From Nitrososphaerota archaeon (lineage in GTDB: Archaea > Thermoproteota > Nitrososphaeria > Nitrososphaerales > Nitrosopumilaceae), in NCBI GenBank assembly GCA_002698885.1, contig PAAH01000019.1:1-13312 (forward strand): a stretch of DNA of 13,312 nucleotides. The letters are read 5' to 3'. Of this stretch, positions 1-7,253 are shown piece by piece. Within the stretch, counting starts at the first letter, position 1; every line of letters begins with the position of its first letter. The notes beneath the pieces are model-generated. The model had not been told where the DNA came from. It saw nothing but the letters and a program-made list of their open reading frames with translations, and made no database searches. Position numbers and translations under genes: made by a program.

Positions 1-2229
1 AAATCAAGAGAGAATATTAAAAAATTTCGAACTACTTTAAACCGTCCTTTAACTCTAACTGAGAAAATCCTTGCAGGTCATTTGGAAGATGAGTTTCTTG
101 AAAAAAATCTTGATGAAAAAATAAATTATGTCTTTTTAAAACCTGATCGTGTAGCACTTCAAGATGTAACAGGGCAAATGGTTATGTTACAATTTATGCA
201 AGCTGGTTTGAATTCTGTTTCACTACCAACAACAGTTCATTGTGATCATCTTATTCAAGCTAGAACTGAAGGTAAGTCTGATACTAAATTAGCAATATAT
301 GAAAATAACGAGGTCTACAAATTTCTCGAAACTGCATCAAGAAAATATGGTGTTGGTTTTTGGAATCCAGGTGCAGGAATAATTCATCAAGTTGTTTTAG
401 AAAATTATGCCTTTCCTGGCGGCTTAATGATTGGTACTGATTCACATACTCCTAATGCTGGTGGATTAGGAATGATAGCTGTAGGTGTTGGTGGTGTAGA
501 TGCTGCTGAAACAATGGCTGGAATGCCATGGGAATTACTCTATCCAAAAAGAATTGGTGTTTTTCTTAAAGGTCAAATGAGTGGATGGACTGCACCAAAA
601 GATGTTATCTTGTATGTTGCAGGAAAACTTTCAGTATCTGGAGGAACTAATTCAATTATTGAATATTTTGGACCTGGTACACAATCAATTAGTTGCACTG
701 GAAAAGCAACAATAACTAATATGGGTGCTGAGATTGGTGCAACATGTTCTATTTTTCCATATGACAAACGAATGGAAACATATCTAAAATCAACTAATAG
801 GGAGAATATTGCTGAACTTGCAAATATGTATACAGAATTACTTCAAGCCGACCCTGAAATTGAAAAAAATCCAGAGAAGTTTTTTGATAAGGTTATTGAA
901 ATTGATTTATCTACGCTTGAGCCACATGTAGTTGGACCCCATACTCCTGATTTAGCAAGACCAATATCAAAACTGTCTGATGAAGTTACTACTAATGATT
1001 ACATTGATAACATATCTGTCGCATTGATTGGAAGTTGCACAAATTCATCGTATGAGGATATGTCCAGATCATCTAGTGTTGCAAAGCAAGCTGAATCTCA
1101 TGGGATAAAAGCAAAAATTCCATTATTAGTTACACCTGGTTCTGAACAGATTCGCTCAACCATTGAACGTGATGGTCAAATTGAAACTCTAAAATCAATA
1201 GGTGCAACAGTATTGGCAAATGCATGTGGTCCTTGTATTGGACAATGGCATAGACCAGAACTCAGAGATGGGCAAAAAAATTCTATTGTTACATCATTTA
1301 ATAGAAATTTTCCCGGTCGTAATGACGGAAAACGTGATACTATGAACTTTATTGCAAGTCCAGAAATTGTTACTGCATTTGCATTAGGAGGAAGTTTATC
1401 CTTTAACCCATTGAAAGATTCACTTGAGACAGACGATGGCAAGAAAATTACGCTATCACCACCACCAATTGCACCAGAAGTACCTGAGAAAGGATTTGTT
1501 GTAGCAAAAGATGTCTATATTCCTCCATCTGAAAAACCAGAAGACGTAGAAGTTATTATCGATCCAAATAGTGACAGATTACAAAAACTTGAACCATTCA
1601 AACCATGGAATGGGGATGATTTTACTGAACTATCATTAATGATTAAGGCAAAAGGAAAATGTACCACTGATCATATTTCCCCTGCTGGTCCATGGCTTAG
1701 ACTCCGTGGTCATCTTGATAAGCTAAGTGATAACTTGCTGTTGGGTGCAGTTAATGCATTTTCCAGTGATGTTGGAAAAACAAAAAATATGTTAACAAAT
1801 GAGATAGAAAATTGCGCCGAAATTGCTAGAAAATATAAAAAAGAAAATATCAATTGGCTTATAGTTGGAGATACCAATTATGGTGAAGGAAGTAGTCGTG
1901 AACATGCTGCAATGACTCCTAGATTTTTAGGCTGTGTAGTTGTAATTGCAAAATCCTTTGCAAGAATCCATGAAACTAATTTAAAAAAGCAAGGAATTCT
2001 TGCATTAACATTCGATGATGTAGATGATTATGAAAAAATCAATGAAGATGATAAAATAAGTATTACTGGATTAGAAAATTTTGTAGAGAACTCAGTTGTT
2101 ACATGTGAATTGAAACATACTAATGGTAAATCTGAAAAAATCTCTTTAAGGCATTCATATAATTCCTCACAGATTGAGTGGTTTAAAGCTGGCTCTGCTT
2201 TGAATGTGTTAAAAAATCGAAAAAAATAA
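1..2229 (+). CDS. acn: Aconitate hydratase, mitochondrial-like type (5' end outside window)
   Basis: Aconitase isomerises citrate to isocitrate via cis-aconitate in the cytoplasmic TCA cycle. The reading frame is open from base 1, and those first codons already read as aconitase (RPLTLTEKILAGHLEDEF), so the gene starts upstream and the TTG at 82 is internal. Three [4Fe-4S] ligands are visible at codons 346 (CTNSSYEDMSR), 409 and 412 (ACGPCIGQW). Their spacing of 63 and 3 is the same as in mitochondrial aconitase, which implies only about 10-12 residues are missing. IGTDSHTPNAGGLG lies near codon 150. The swivel domain carries GDTNYGEGSSREHAA and SFARIHETNLKKQG, which closely match the eukaryotic mitochondrial enzyme rather than bacterial AcnA or AcnB. 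The stop codon is 2 nt from the 3' end of the convergent tRNA-Trp. Start and promoter cannot be seen. Confidence 0.96.
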   Translation, partial: KSRENIKKFRTTLNRPLTLTEKILAGHLEDEFLEKNLDEKINYVFLKPDRVALQDVTGQMVMLQFMQAGLNSVSLPTTVHCDHLIQARTEGKSDTKLAIYENNEVYKFLETASRKYGVGFWNPGAGIIHQVVLENYAFPGGLMIGTDSHTPNAGGLGMIAVGVGGVDAAETMAGMPWELLYPKRIGVFLKGQMSGWTAPKDVILYVAGKLSVSGGTNSIIEYFGPGTQSISCTGKATITNMGAEIGATCSIFPYDKRMETYLKSTNRENIAELANMYTELLQADPEIEKNPEKFFDKVIEIDLSTLEPHVVGPHTPDLARPISKLSDEVTTNDYIDNISVALIGSCTNSSYEDMSRSSSVAKQAESHGIKAKIPLLVTPGSEQIRSTIERDGQIETLKSIGATVLANACGPCIGQWHRPELRDGQKNSIVTSFNRNFPGRNDGKRDTMNFIASPEIVTAFALGGSLSFNPLKDSLETDDGKKITLSPPPIAPEVPEKGFVVAKDVYIPPSEKPEDVEVIIDPNSDRLQKLEPFKPWNGDDFTELSLMIKAKGKCTTDHISPAGPWLRLRGHLDKLSDNLLLGAVNAFSSDVGKTKNMLTNEIENCAEIARKYKKENINWLIVGDTNYGEGSSREHAAMTPRFLGCVVVIAKSFARIHETNLKKQGILALTFDDVDDYEKINEDDKISITGLENFVENSVVTCELKHTNGKSEKISLRHSYNSSQIEWFKAGSALNVLKNRKK

Positions 2230-2267
2230 CGTGGGGCCGATCGGAATTGAACCGACGACCTACGGGT

Positions 2268-2320
2268 TACTGCAGCTCCAAACTCACATCATCTTTTCGA
2301 TCAGTAGTTTGAATTAACCT
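2268..2320 (-). other. tRNA-Trp intron 2 (53 nt, canonical site 37/38)
   Basis: This intron follows G37 in the anticodon loop. A relaxed bulge-helix-bulge can be drawn: exon CTCC (32-35) with intron GCAG (2273-2270, one C-C mismatch), bulges AGA and TAA, intron GGTT (2319-2316) with AGCT (2277-2274), and the ACGGG/CCCGT exon stem outside. Inside, CAAACT (2311-2306) pairs with AGTTTG (2284-2279) and encloses CTGA (2304-2301) and ATGATG (2292-2287), which resemble box D and box C of a kink-turn. A shift of one base (2319-2267) gives the same mature tRNA, because A occurs at both ends. Confidence 0.75.
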
Positions 2321-2329
2321 CTGGAGCCC

Positions 2330-2353
2330 TTAGCGGTGAACTTCGTAGTCACT
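2330..2353 (-). other. tRNA-Trp intron 1 (24 nt, noncanonical site 28/29)
   Basis: The flanks draw a nearly ideal bulge-helix-bulge. Exon GGCG (2359-2356) pairs with intron CGCT (2335-2332) as the 4-bp central helix, with one G-U pair. A 3-nt bulge ACA (2355-2353) and a 3-nt bulge AAG (2331-2329) flank it, and intron GTGA pairs with TCAC. Cutting after the second base of each bulge gives exactly C28 and G29, which restores the ACGGG strand of the anticodon stem. Few alternative boundaries would rebuild a paired stem. Confidence 0.85.
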
Positions 2354-2406
2354 GTCGCCCTACCAGGCTAGGCTACGACCCCACAAGTAATTAATTATCA
2401 AGCTTG

Positions 2407-2414
2407 AATTTTAA
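2407..2414 (-). promoter_or_regulatory. TATA-like box for tRNA-Trp
   Basis: TTAAAATT on the minus strand is centred about 28 nt upstream of tRNA G1 (2382), the distance expected for an archaeal TATA box. The 75-bp gap 2383-2457 is therefore a divergent promoter region that serves the tRNA on one side and the membrane protein on the other. Confidence 0.4.
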
Positions 2415-2424
2415 CTATTACCAA

Positions 2425-2433
2425 GATTTATTG
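2425..2433 (+). promoter_or_regulatory. TATA-like box for the 2458 gene
   Basis: GATTTATTG is centred about 28 nt before the ATG at 2458, which fits a leaderless or nearly leaderless transcript. The sequence between it and the ATG has no convincing Shine-Dalgarno motif. Confidence 0.35.
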
Positions 2434-2457
2434 CACTACGTGACTATTTGTAACTAA

Positions 2458-2988
2458 ATGGTAAAGCCTGTTTTAATTATCGCTGGTACAATTCCTGTAA
2501 TCTTTGCAATTCTTTTAATCATTCCACTCACAAATCCTGAGATTCCAATAACTGCTATTGATCCAAATGATATTGTTGAAATAGAATTTACAAAACATCA
2601 TTTAACATCAGTTTCATTTGGGATAACTGAAAGACTAGGTGCACAGCAAACTGAAATCCTTGTTATAAAAAATGATGGGGAATTACAATATACATTGGTT
2701 AACGAAGGATCGCCATCAACAGAAAAAATCTCCGAGATTGATTCTGATAAAAAAACAAAATTAATTGCGATGATTAAAGAAACTGGTTTTATGGCAATAC
2801 CTTTTGATTCATTTGTGATAAAAGATGAAATAAGTGATTTTGTAAAATATGGTGTAAAAATAACATATAACGAAAAAATCAATCAGTTATTTTGGCCTGA
2901 ACAGGAGGCTACAGACCAATTAATACCTCCAATTATCACTGAAGTAGAAATTGAACTTGAATCTATTCTTGACAGTATAAGAGAATAA
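2458..2988 (+). CDS. Uncharacterised protein with N-terminal membrane anchor
   Basis: This is a 176-residue protein that I do not recognise. Residues 4-26 (PVLIIAGTIPVIFAILLIIP region) form one strongly hydrophobic helix after a single early lysine, which reads as a signal anchor or uncleaved signal peptide. A proline-rich linker and a soluble domain of about 140 residues follow, rich in beta-type segments (IVEIEF, TEILVIKNDG, LQYTLVN, YGVKITYNEKINQLFW) with a short helix near KKTKLIAMIKETGF. The likely topology is one membrane helix with the domain outside the cell; this is inference. No cysteine, heme, metal or enzyme motif is visible. It sits 24 nt upstream of pdxS on the same strand, but pdxS has its own TATA-like box inside the end of this gene, so an operon is not required. 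Confidence 0.8.
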   Translation: MVKPVLIIAGTIPVIFAILLIIPLTNPEIPITAIDPNDIVEIEFTKHHLTSVSFGITERLGAQQTEILVIKNDGELQYTLVNEGSPSTEKISEIDSDKKTKLIAMIKETGFMAIPFDSFVIKDEISDFVKYGVKITYNEKINQLFWPEQEATDQLIPPIITEVEIELESILDSIRE

Positions 2989-2993
2989 ATATT
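2984..2993 (+). promoter_or_regulatory. TATA-like box for pdxS
   Basis: AATAAATATT is centred about 25 nt before the ATG at 3013 and overlaps the stop codon of the upstream gene. The spacing predicts a leaderless mRNA that begins at or very near that ATG, and this supports the longer PdxS start over the ATG at 3073. Confidence 0.5.
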
Positions 2994-3012
2994 CAGTGAA
3001 CATAGTATCGGT

Positions 3013-3981
3013 ATGATTCCACTTTCTGGTGATATTCCAAATTCTAAAGGTGAAATTAAGGAAGCAAACGAAATGACTTCGATTTCCAGAGGGACATCCA
3101 CATTGAAACGGGGTTTTGCACACATGTTAAAAAATGGCGTTGTAATGGATGTTACAACTGTAGAACAAGCTCTAATTGCTGAAGAAGCAGGTGCAGTTTC
3201 AGTTATGGTTTTAGACAAACTACCATCGGATGTAAGAAAAGCAGGTGGTGTAGCAAGGACAGCAAGTATTAGAATAATTCAAGAAATAATGGATAACGTT
3301 ACAATACCTGTAATGGCAAAATGTAGAATCGGTCATGTTTACGAAGCAAATGTACTTGCTGAGACTAATGTAGATATGATTGATGAATCAGAAGTATTAA
3401 CACCTGCTGATGAATATCATCATATTTGGAAATGGGATTATACAACACCATTTGTTAATGGTGCACGTTCACTTGGTGAAGCATTAAGACGTGTTGAAGA
3501 AGGTGCTGCCATGATTAGAACAAAAGGAGAGCCTGGTACAGGAAATGTTGCTGAAGCAATTACTCATATCAAAAAAGTTAACGATGAACTTCGTAGTATA
3601 AAGAGCATTTACGATTCAGGTGATAAACAAGATCTAGTGAAAATGGCTAGAGAACTAAAAGTTTCTTACAGTCTTGTTGAGGAAACTGCAAAAATTGGTC
3701 GTCTTCCAGTTGTAAATTTTGCTGCTGGTGGAATTGCAACACCAGCCGATGCTGCCTATTTAATGTCATTAGGTTGTGATGGTATTTTTGTTGGTTCAGG
3801 AATTTTCAAAGCAGAAGATGCAAAAGAAAGAGCAAGAGCAGTTGTTCTTGCAACGACATTCTGGGAGGAACCTGACAAGGTAAAAGAAGCACAAAAAATG
3901 ATTGATGAGCGCCAATCAATACTTGGTCTTGACGTTAAAGATTTAGAATTGAAAATGCAAGAACGTGGTGGTACAGTTTGA
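3013..3981 (+). CDS. pdxS: Pyridoxal 5'-phosphate synthase, synthase subunit PdxS
   Basis: PdxS builds PLP from ribose 5-phosphate, glyceraldehyde 3-phosphate and ammonia supplied by PdxT, the DXP-independent route, as a cytoplasmic (beta/alpha)8 barrel that forms dodecamers. Aligned by eye with Bacillus PdxS, the catalytic residues are present: D46 (VVMDV, Bacillus D24), K103 ([10 protein letters not shown], Bacillus K81, which forms the Schiff base) and K171 ([11 protein letters not shown], Bacillus K149). The phosphate-binding loop region [14 protein letters not shown], the FVGSGIF motif and the terminal MQERGG are also intact. The product is 322 residues, about 25-30 longer than bacterial homologues at the N-terminus. 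If the ATG at 3073 were used it would be 302. The TATA-like spacing favours 3013. The stop codon overlaps the pdxT start. Confidence 0.97.
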   Translation: MIPLSGDIPNSKGEIKEANEMTSISRGTSTLKRGFAHMLKNGVVMDVTTVEQALIAEEAGAVSVMVLDKLPSDVRKAGGVARTASIRIIQEIMDNVTIPVMAKCRIGHVYEANVLAETNVDMIDESEVLTPADEYHHIWKWDYTTPFVNGARSLGEALRRVEEGAAMIRTKGEPGTGNVAEAITHIKKVNDELRSIKSIYDSGDKQDLVKMARELKVSYSLVEETAKIGRLPVVNFAAGGIATPADAAYLMSLGCDGIFVGSGIFKAEDAKERARAVVLATTFWEEPDKVKEAQKMIDERQSILGLDVKDLELKMQERGGTV

Positions 3982-4595
3982 CATTAAACATCGGTGTATT
4001 GGCAATTCAAGGTGATGTAACTGAGAATTTTCTATCAGTTATGGCATCATTAAGTGAATTAGGTATTGATGGTACAGTCAGTCAAGTTAAAACTGCTGAA
4101 CAAATTTCCAAATTAGATGGATTAATTATTCCAGGTGGAGAAAGTACAATGATTGGTCAGATGTCATTAGTTAATGGTGCATTGAAAACAATCAAGGAGA
4201 AAATTGGCTCTGGTATGCCAGTATTTGGTATATGTGCAGGTATGATTCTACTTTCAAAGAATTCTAAGGATAGAGTAGTTGGTGATGTTGAACAGCCATT
4301 ACTTGATTTACTTGATGTTAAGATAGAGAGGAATTCTTTTGGAAGACAAAAAGACTCATTTGAAGCAGAAATTTCCCTTGAGCCAATAGGAATATCTTCA
4401 TTTAATGGCGTTTTCATACGTGCACCATCTGTCTCAGAAGTAGGAAAAGATGTTCAAATTCTAGCAAAATTTGAGGAAAAGATTGTGTCTGTCAAACAGG
4501 GAAATATTATTGCAACAGCATTTCATCCTGAATTAACAAGAGATACTTCTTTACACAAATCTTTTGTGCAAATGGTAAAAGACTCAAAACCTTAA
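3978..4595 (+). CDS. pdxT: Pyridoxal 5'-phosphate synthase, glutaminase subunit PdxT
   Basis: PdxT is the class I glutamine amidotransferase that hydrolyses glutamine and channels ammonia to PdxS. The triad is visible: nucleophile C86 in FGICAGM, and H183 with E185 in AFHPE. IPGGEST (51-57) gives the oxyanion-hole region, and the N-terminal [10 protein letters not shown] matches the family. The length of 205 residues is normal (about 190-200). The start is a TTG inside the pdxS stop (TTGA overlap), which indicates translational coupling and fits the fixed stoichiometry of the complex. The 3' end overlaps the convergent valS stop by 4 nt. Confidence 0.97.
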   Translation: MTLNIGVLAIQGDVTENFLSVMASLSELGIDGTVSQVKTAEQISKLDGLIIPGGESTMIGQMSLVNGALKTIKEKIGSGMPVFGICAGMILLSKNSKDRVVGDVEQPLLDLLDVKIERNSFGRQKDSFEAEISLEPIGISSFNGVFIRAPSVSEVGKDVQILAKFEEKIVSVKQGNIIATAFHPELTRDTSLHKSFVQMVKDSKP

Positions 4596-6913
4596 TCTGT
4601 TTTTAGATTATGCATTGCCACTAAATCTTTCTTAAACTGCTGCAAGTTTTCTGGAACATTAATCTCAATTGGATCCTTAAGTGACAGATTTTTCTCCTTT
4701 TTATCATTCCAAACTTTAGAATTGAATTCAATTACATTTTGTGTAAATTGTGAAAAATCTTCTACATTTTCAGTTTCAGGAATTTTTTCTTTGTGAACAC
4801 TATTTTCTGAATAAAGTGTTTGCCACAGATGCTCTGTAATAAATGGTGTAATTGGTGCTAAAAGTTTTAGAATTGTTGATAAAACCTTGTGTAAAGTGTA
4901 GATTGCAGCATCTCTTTCGTCACCCTCGAATCCTATTCCATATGCTCTGGCTTTTACCATCTCAATATAGTGTGCCGCAAAAATATTCCATGTGAATTCT
5001 CTTAGTGCAATTGCTGGTATAAAGAAATTGTATTGGGAGTAACCCTCTTTGCATTCTAAAATTAATTTATCTAGCTCAGATAGTATCCATTTGTCAGTAT
5101 TAGTAAGATTTACAGAATTAATTACTGGAAAACTAGAAAGAAATCTTGATACATTCCATAGTTTGCTTAGAAATTTTTTTGTCGATTCAATTTTTTGTTC
5201 AGAACATCTAAAATCATAACCGTGATTGATTTCGCTTGCACTCCAAAATCGAAAAGTGTCAGCACCTGATTTTTGAATAATAGGTAATGGATCTAATGCG
5301 TTGCCCTTACTTTTACTCATCTTCATTCCTTTTTCATCTAATCCATAACCCATGATCCATGCTTCAGCCCATGGTTTTTTGCCTGTTAATTCTTCACATC
5401 GTAAAAGTGTATAGTACAACCAAGTTCTTACAATATCTTTTGCCTGCGGTCTAATTCCTGTTGGATATGTTTTTTTGAAAAATTCATTATCTACATTAAA
5501 TTTTGTAATGAATAATGGTGACACACTTGAATCCATCCATGTATCAAATGTTCTTTCTTCACCTATAAATTCTGTTTTACCACATTTTTCACATTTATCA
5601 GCAGGACATTCATCTTTCCATGGTCGATAATATTTTCCAGGTTCAGGAACAAATGCTTCTGAACAATTCTTACAATACCAAATTGGAATTTCTGTTCCAT
5701 AATATCTTCTTCTTGAAATAGGCCAATCAATCGAAATGGAGTCAAGCCAATTCATTAGAATTTGTTTGTGCATATCAGGATAGAATTTGATTTCAGTTCC
5801 AGCACGCTTCATTTCTTCGACAGAATCTTTTTGTTTCAGGTAATATTCTTCCATTGGAATAATCTCAATTGGAGTTTTACTTCTTTCAGATAATGGTGTT
5901 CTATGAGAAGTATCTTCGATTTTTTCCACAAATTCGGCGTTTTCCAAATCTTCGATAATCTTTTTTCGTGCCTGTTTTGGTTTTAGACCCTCATAATCTC
6001 CTGCAGCTTTTGTCATTCTACCATCAAGCCCGATTGCCACAACTTCGTCTAATTGTAATTCACGAAACAGCGCTACGTCGTTTTGATCACCATAACTACA
6101 TACCATAACAGCTCCCGAACCAAATTCCATTTTTGCTGAATGATGAGGTTTAATCTCAACTTCATTATTTGTTAGTGGTATAATCAATTTTTTTCCAATC
6201 AATTCTGAATATCTAGAATCCTCTGGATGTACAATTACGGTTTTACATGCACAAAGTAATTCAGGTCTAGTACTGGCAATGATAATTTTGTCAGATGTAT
6301 CTTTAATGAAAAATCTCATGTAAACTAATTTAGTTGAAATTTCATCATATACAATTTCAGCATCAGCAATTGTTGTACCAGATACCCAATCATAGTTATT
6401 TGGCCTTGTTGCAAGATAGATAATTCCTTTTTTCCAAAGTTCAATGAATGTAGATTGCGTAAATTTTCTATACTCTTCACTATCTGTTCGGTAATAATTT
6501 TTAAAGTCACCGCTTATTCCAAGACTTTTCATTATCTGAATCATTTCAGCTTCCAAATCATCTAATGCATTTTTACATAGCTCAAGAAACTCTCCTCTTT
6601 CAGTTTCACGCATTCTTATATTGTGTTTTTTTTCTGTGTACAGTTCAACAGGTAATCCATTTCTGTCAATACCTATTGGGAAATACACATTCTTTCCAGA
6701 CATTCTTGCAGTTCTTGCAATCATATCTATCTGAGCATAGTGTGATGCTGCGCCAATATGCCATGGTCTTCCTGAAGGATATGGTGGTGGCGTATCTATT
6801 GTATAATTAGAATTTTGGATTACAAAATCATTTATCCCTGTGTCATCCCATTTTTTTAAAATTTTTTCTTCAAGAATTGGTTCCCATGCTTTTTCAGTAA
6901 TCTTTGGTTCCAT
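4592..6913 (-). CDS. valS: Valyl-tRNA synthetase
   Basis: This class I synthetase charges tRNA-Val. The order is N-terminal Rossmann half with DTPPPYPSG and HIGA (52-55, a variant of HIGH), NGLPVE (85-90), the CP1 editing domain (about 195-345, with ASTRPE, VIVHPEDSRY and FGSGAVMVCSYGDQNDV), a zinc site formed by C414, C417, C441 and C444, FDTWMDSS, KMSKS (531-535), and the helical anticodon-binding domain (about 600-725). DTPPP, the CSYGDQNDV stretch and KMSKSKGNALDP fit archaeal ValRS better than LeuRS or IleRS. At 773 residues it is compact, and it appears to lack the long C-terminal coiled coil of bacterial ValRS. A TATA-like box lies about 26 nt upstream of the ATG. The stop overlaps convergent pdxT by 4 nt. 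Confidence 0.95.
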   Translation of the reverse strand: MEPKITEKAWEPILEEKILKKWDDTGINDFVIQNSNYTIDTPPPYPSGRPWHIGAASHYAQIDMIARTARMSGKNVYFPIGIDRNGLPVELYTEKKHNIRMRETERGEFLELCKNALDDLEAEMIQIMKSLGISGDFKNYYRTDSEEYRKFTQSTFIELWKKGIIYLATRPNNYDWVSGTTIADAEIVYDEISTKLVYMRFFIKDTSDKIIIASTRPELLCACKTVIVHPEDSRYSELIGKKLIIPLTNNEVEIKPHHSAKMEFGSGAVMVCSYGDQNDVALFRELQLDEVVAIGLDGRMTKAAGDYEGLKPKQARKKIIEDLENAEFVEKIEDTSHRTPLSERSKTPIEIIPMEEYYLKQKDSVEEMKRAGTEIKFYPDMHKQILMNWLDSISIDWPISRRRYYGTEIPIWYCKNCSEAFVPEPGKYYRPWKDECPADKCEKCGKTEFIGEERTFDTWMDSSVSPLFITKFNVDNEFFKKTYPTGIRPQAKDIVRTWLYYTLLRCEELTGKKPWAEAWIMGYGLDEKGMKMSKSKGNALDPLPIIQKSGADTFRFWSASEINHGYDFRCSEQKIESTKKFLSKLWNVSRFLSSFPVINSVNLTNTDKWILSELDKLILECKEGYSQYNFFIPAIALREFTWNIFAAHYIEMVKARAYGIGFEGDERDAAIYTLHKVLSTILKLLAPITPFITEHLWQTLYSENSVHKEKIPETENVEDFSQFTQNVIEFNSKVWNDKKEKNLSLKDPIEINVPENLQQFKKDLVAMHNLKTD

Positions 6914-6934
6914 ATCTAAAACTTTGATCTTTGT

Positions 6935-6942
6935 CTATAAAT
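6935..6942 (-). promoter_or_regulatory. TATA-like box for valS
   Basis: ATTTATAG on the minus strand is centred about 25 nt upstream of the valS ATG (6913), in the 31-bp gap after the pterin dehydratase gene. This suggests that valS has its own leaderless transcript even though the upstream gene is co-directional. Confidence 0.5.
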
Positions 6943-6944
6943 CT

Positions 6945-7238
6945 CTAAAGTGATGTGATAACTGGTATCTTATCTAGATATTTTGCAAGATTGATGTCAT
7001 TCTTAGTAATTCCACCTGCATCATGTGTCATAAGATCAATTACAAGTTTGTTGTATACATTAAACCACTCTGGGTGATGATTCATTTTTTCAATTTCTGT
7101 GACTGCAATTGTCATAAACTGCCATGCTCCATTAAAGTCGGCAAATTCAATTTCTTTATGTAATTTACCGCCTACCACAGTCCAACCATTCAATTCTTTT
7201 AGATTCTCTTGAATCTCTCCATCTGAAAGCTTTTCCAT
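6945..7238 (-). CDS. Pterin-4a-carbinolamine dehydratase family protein
   Basis: The family dehydrates 4a-hydroxytetrahydropterin, recycling the cofactor of aromatic amino acid hydroxylases; some members act in other pterin pathways. All signature positions are present in 97 residues, the normal length: E50-x3-H54-H55-P56-E57-W58, then Y62, and T-H72-D73 followed by D81. The two adjacent histidines and H72 are the active-site residues known for the family. The start is ATG at 7238. A TATA-like box (TAATTTATT, 7271-7263) lies about 29 nt upstream, inside the coding region of the divergent neighbour. No aromatic amino acid hydroxylase is encoded in the window, so the physiological pterin substrate is not shown here. 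Confidence 0.93.
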   Translation of the reverse strand: MEKLSDGEIQENLKELNGWTVVGGKLHKEIEFADFNGAWQFMTIAVTEIEKMNHHPEWFNVYNKLVIDLMTHDAGGITKNDINLAKYLDKIPVITSL

Positions 7239-7253
7239 ATTTTGTGGATATCT

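Larger units (their letters stand above)
2232..2382 (-). tRNA. trnW: tRNA-Trp (CCA) with two introns
   Basis: On the minus strand the ends form a 7-bp acceptor stem, GGGGTCG with CGGCCCC, with discriminator A73 at 2232 and no encoded CCA. U8 and A9, a GCCT/GGGC D-stem and a GTCGG/CCGAT T-stem closing a TTCAATT loop all fit. The primary transcript is 151 nt. Removing 2353-2330 and 2320-2268 leaves a 74-nt tRNA with anticodon stem ACGGG/CCCGT around loop CTCCAGA, so the anticodon is CCA (2324-2322). Intron 1 lies between positions 28 and 29, and intron 2 at the common archaeal site 37/38. Splicing would use the archaeal tRNA endonuclease and then RtcB, which is encoded at 10169. A TATA-like box lies about 28 nt upstream. 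The isotype is firm. The fold is by eye, and intron 1 is better supported than intron 2. Confidence 0.93.

Noticed and set aside
573..767. Open frame of 64 codons antisense to aconitase (and similar antisense frames at 1176-1442, 2598-2882, 4157-4417, 10616-10849 and 10939-11163)
   Set aside because: They lie wholly inside strongly supported genes on the other strand, have no recognisable motif, and look like mirror frames of AT-rich coding sequence.
2268..2320. Intron 2 as a working box C/D guide RNA for C34 or U39
   Set aside because: Only one C-like and one D-like box are present. The sequence just upstream of CTGA is paired inside the intron stem, and its complement does not match the tRNA. 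I kept only the kink-turn observation.
2232..2382. A long-variable-arm tRNA (Ser or Leu) or degenerate tRNA to explain the 151-nt length
   Set aside because: Removing two segments with supported splice structures yields a normal 74-nt tRNA-Trp, and the extra sequence does not lie at the variable loop.
2231..2384. Alternative tRNA ends using GTGGGGT/GCCCCAC as the acceptor stem
   Set aside because: That register puts C and G at positions 8 and 9 and a G as discriminator. The GGGGTCG/CGGCCCC register gives canonical U8, A9, regular D and T arms and A73, as expected for tRNA-Trp.
3073..3981. Shorter PdxS start at ATG 3073 (302 aa)
   Set aside because: It is closer to bacterial length, but a TATA-like box at 2984-2993 sits 25 nt from ATG 3013, and the longer frame shows no disruption. 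Not excluded.
4592..6913. Leucyl- or isoleucyl-tRNA synthetase instead of valyl
   Set aside because: DTPPP, NGLPVE, the editing-domain stretch GSGAVMVCSYGDQNDV and KMSKSKGNALDPLPII fit archaeal ValRS; IleRS- and LeuRS-specific landmarks are absent.
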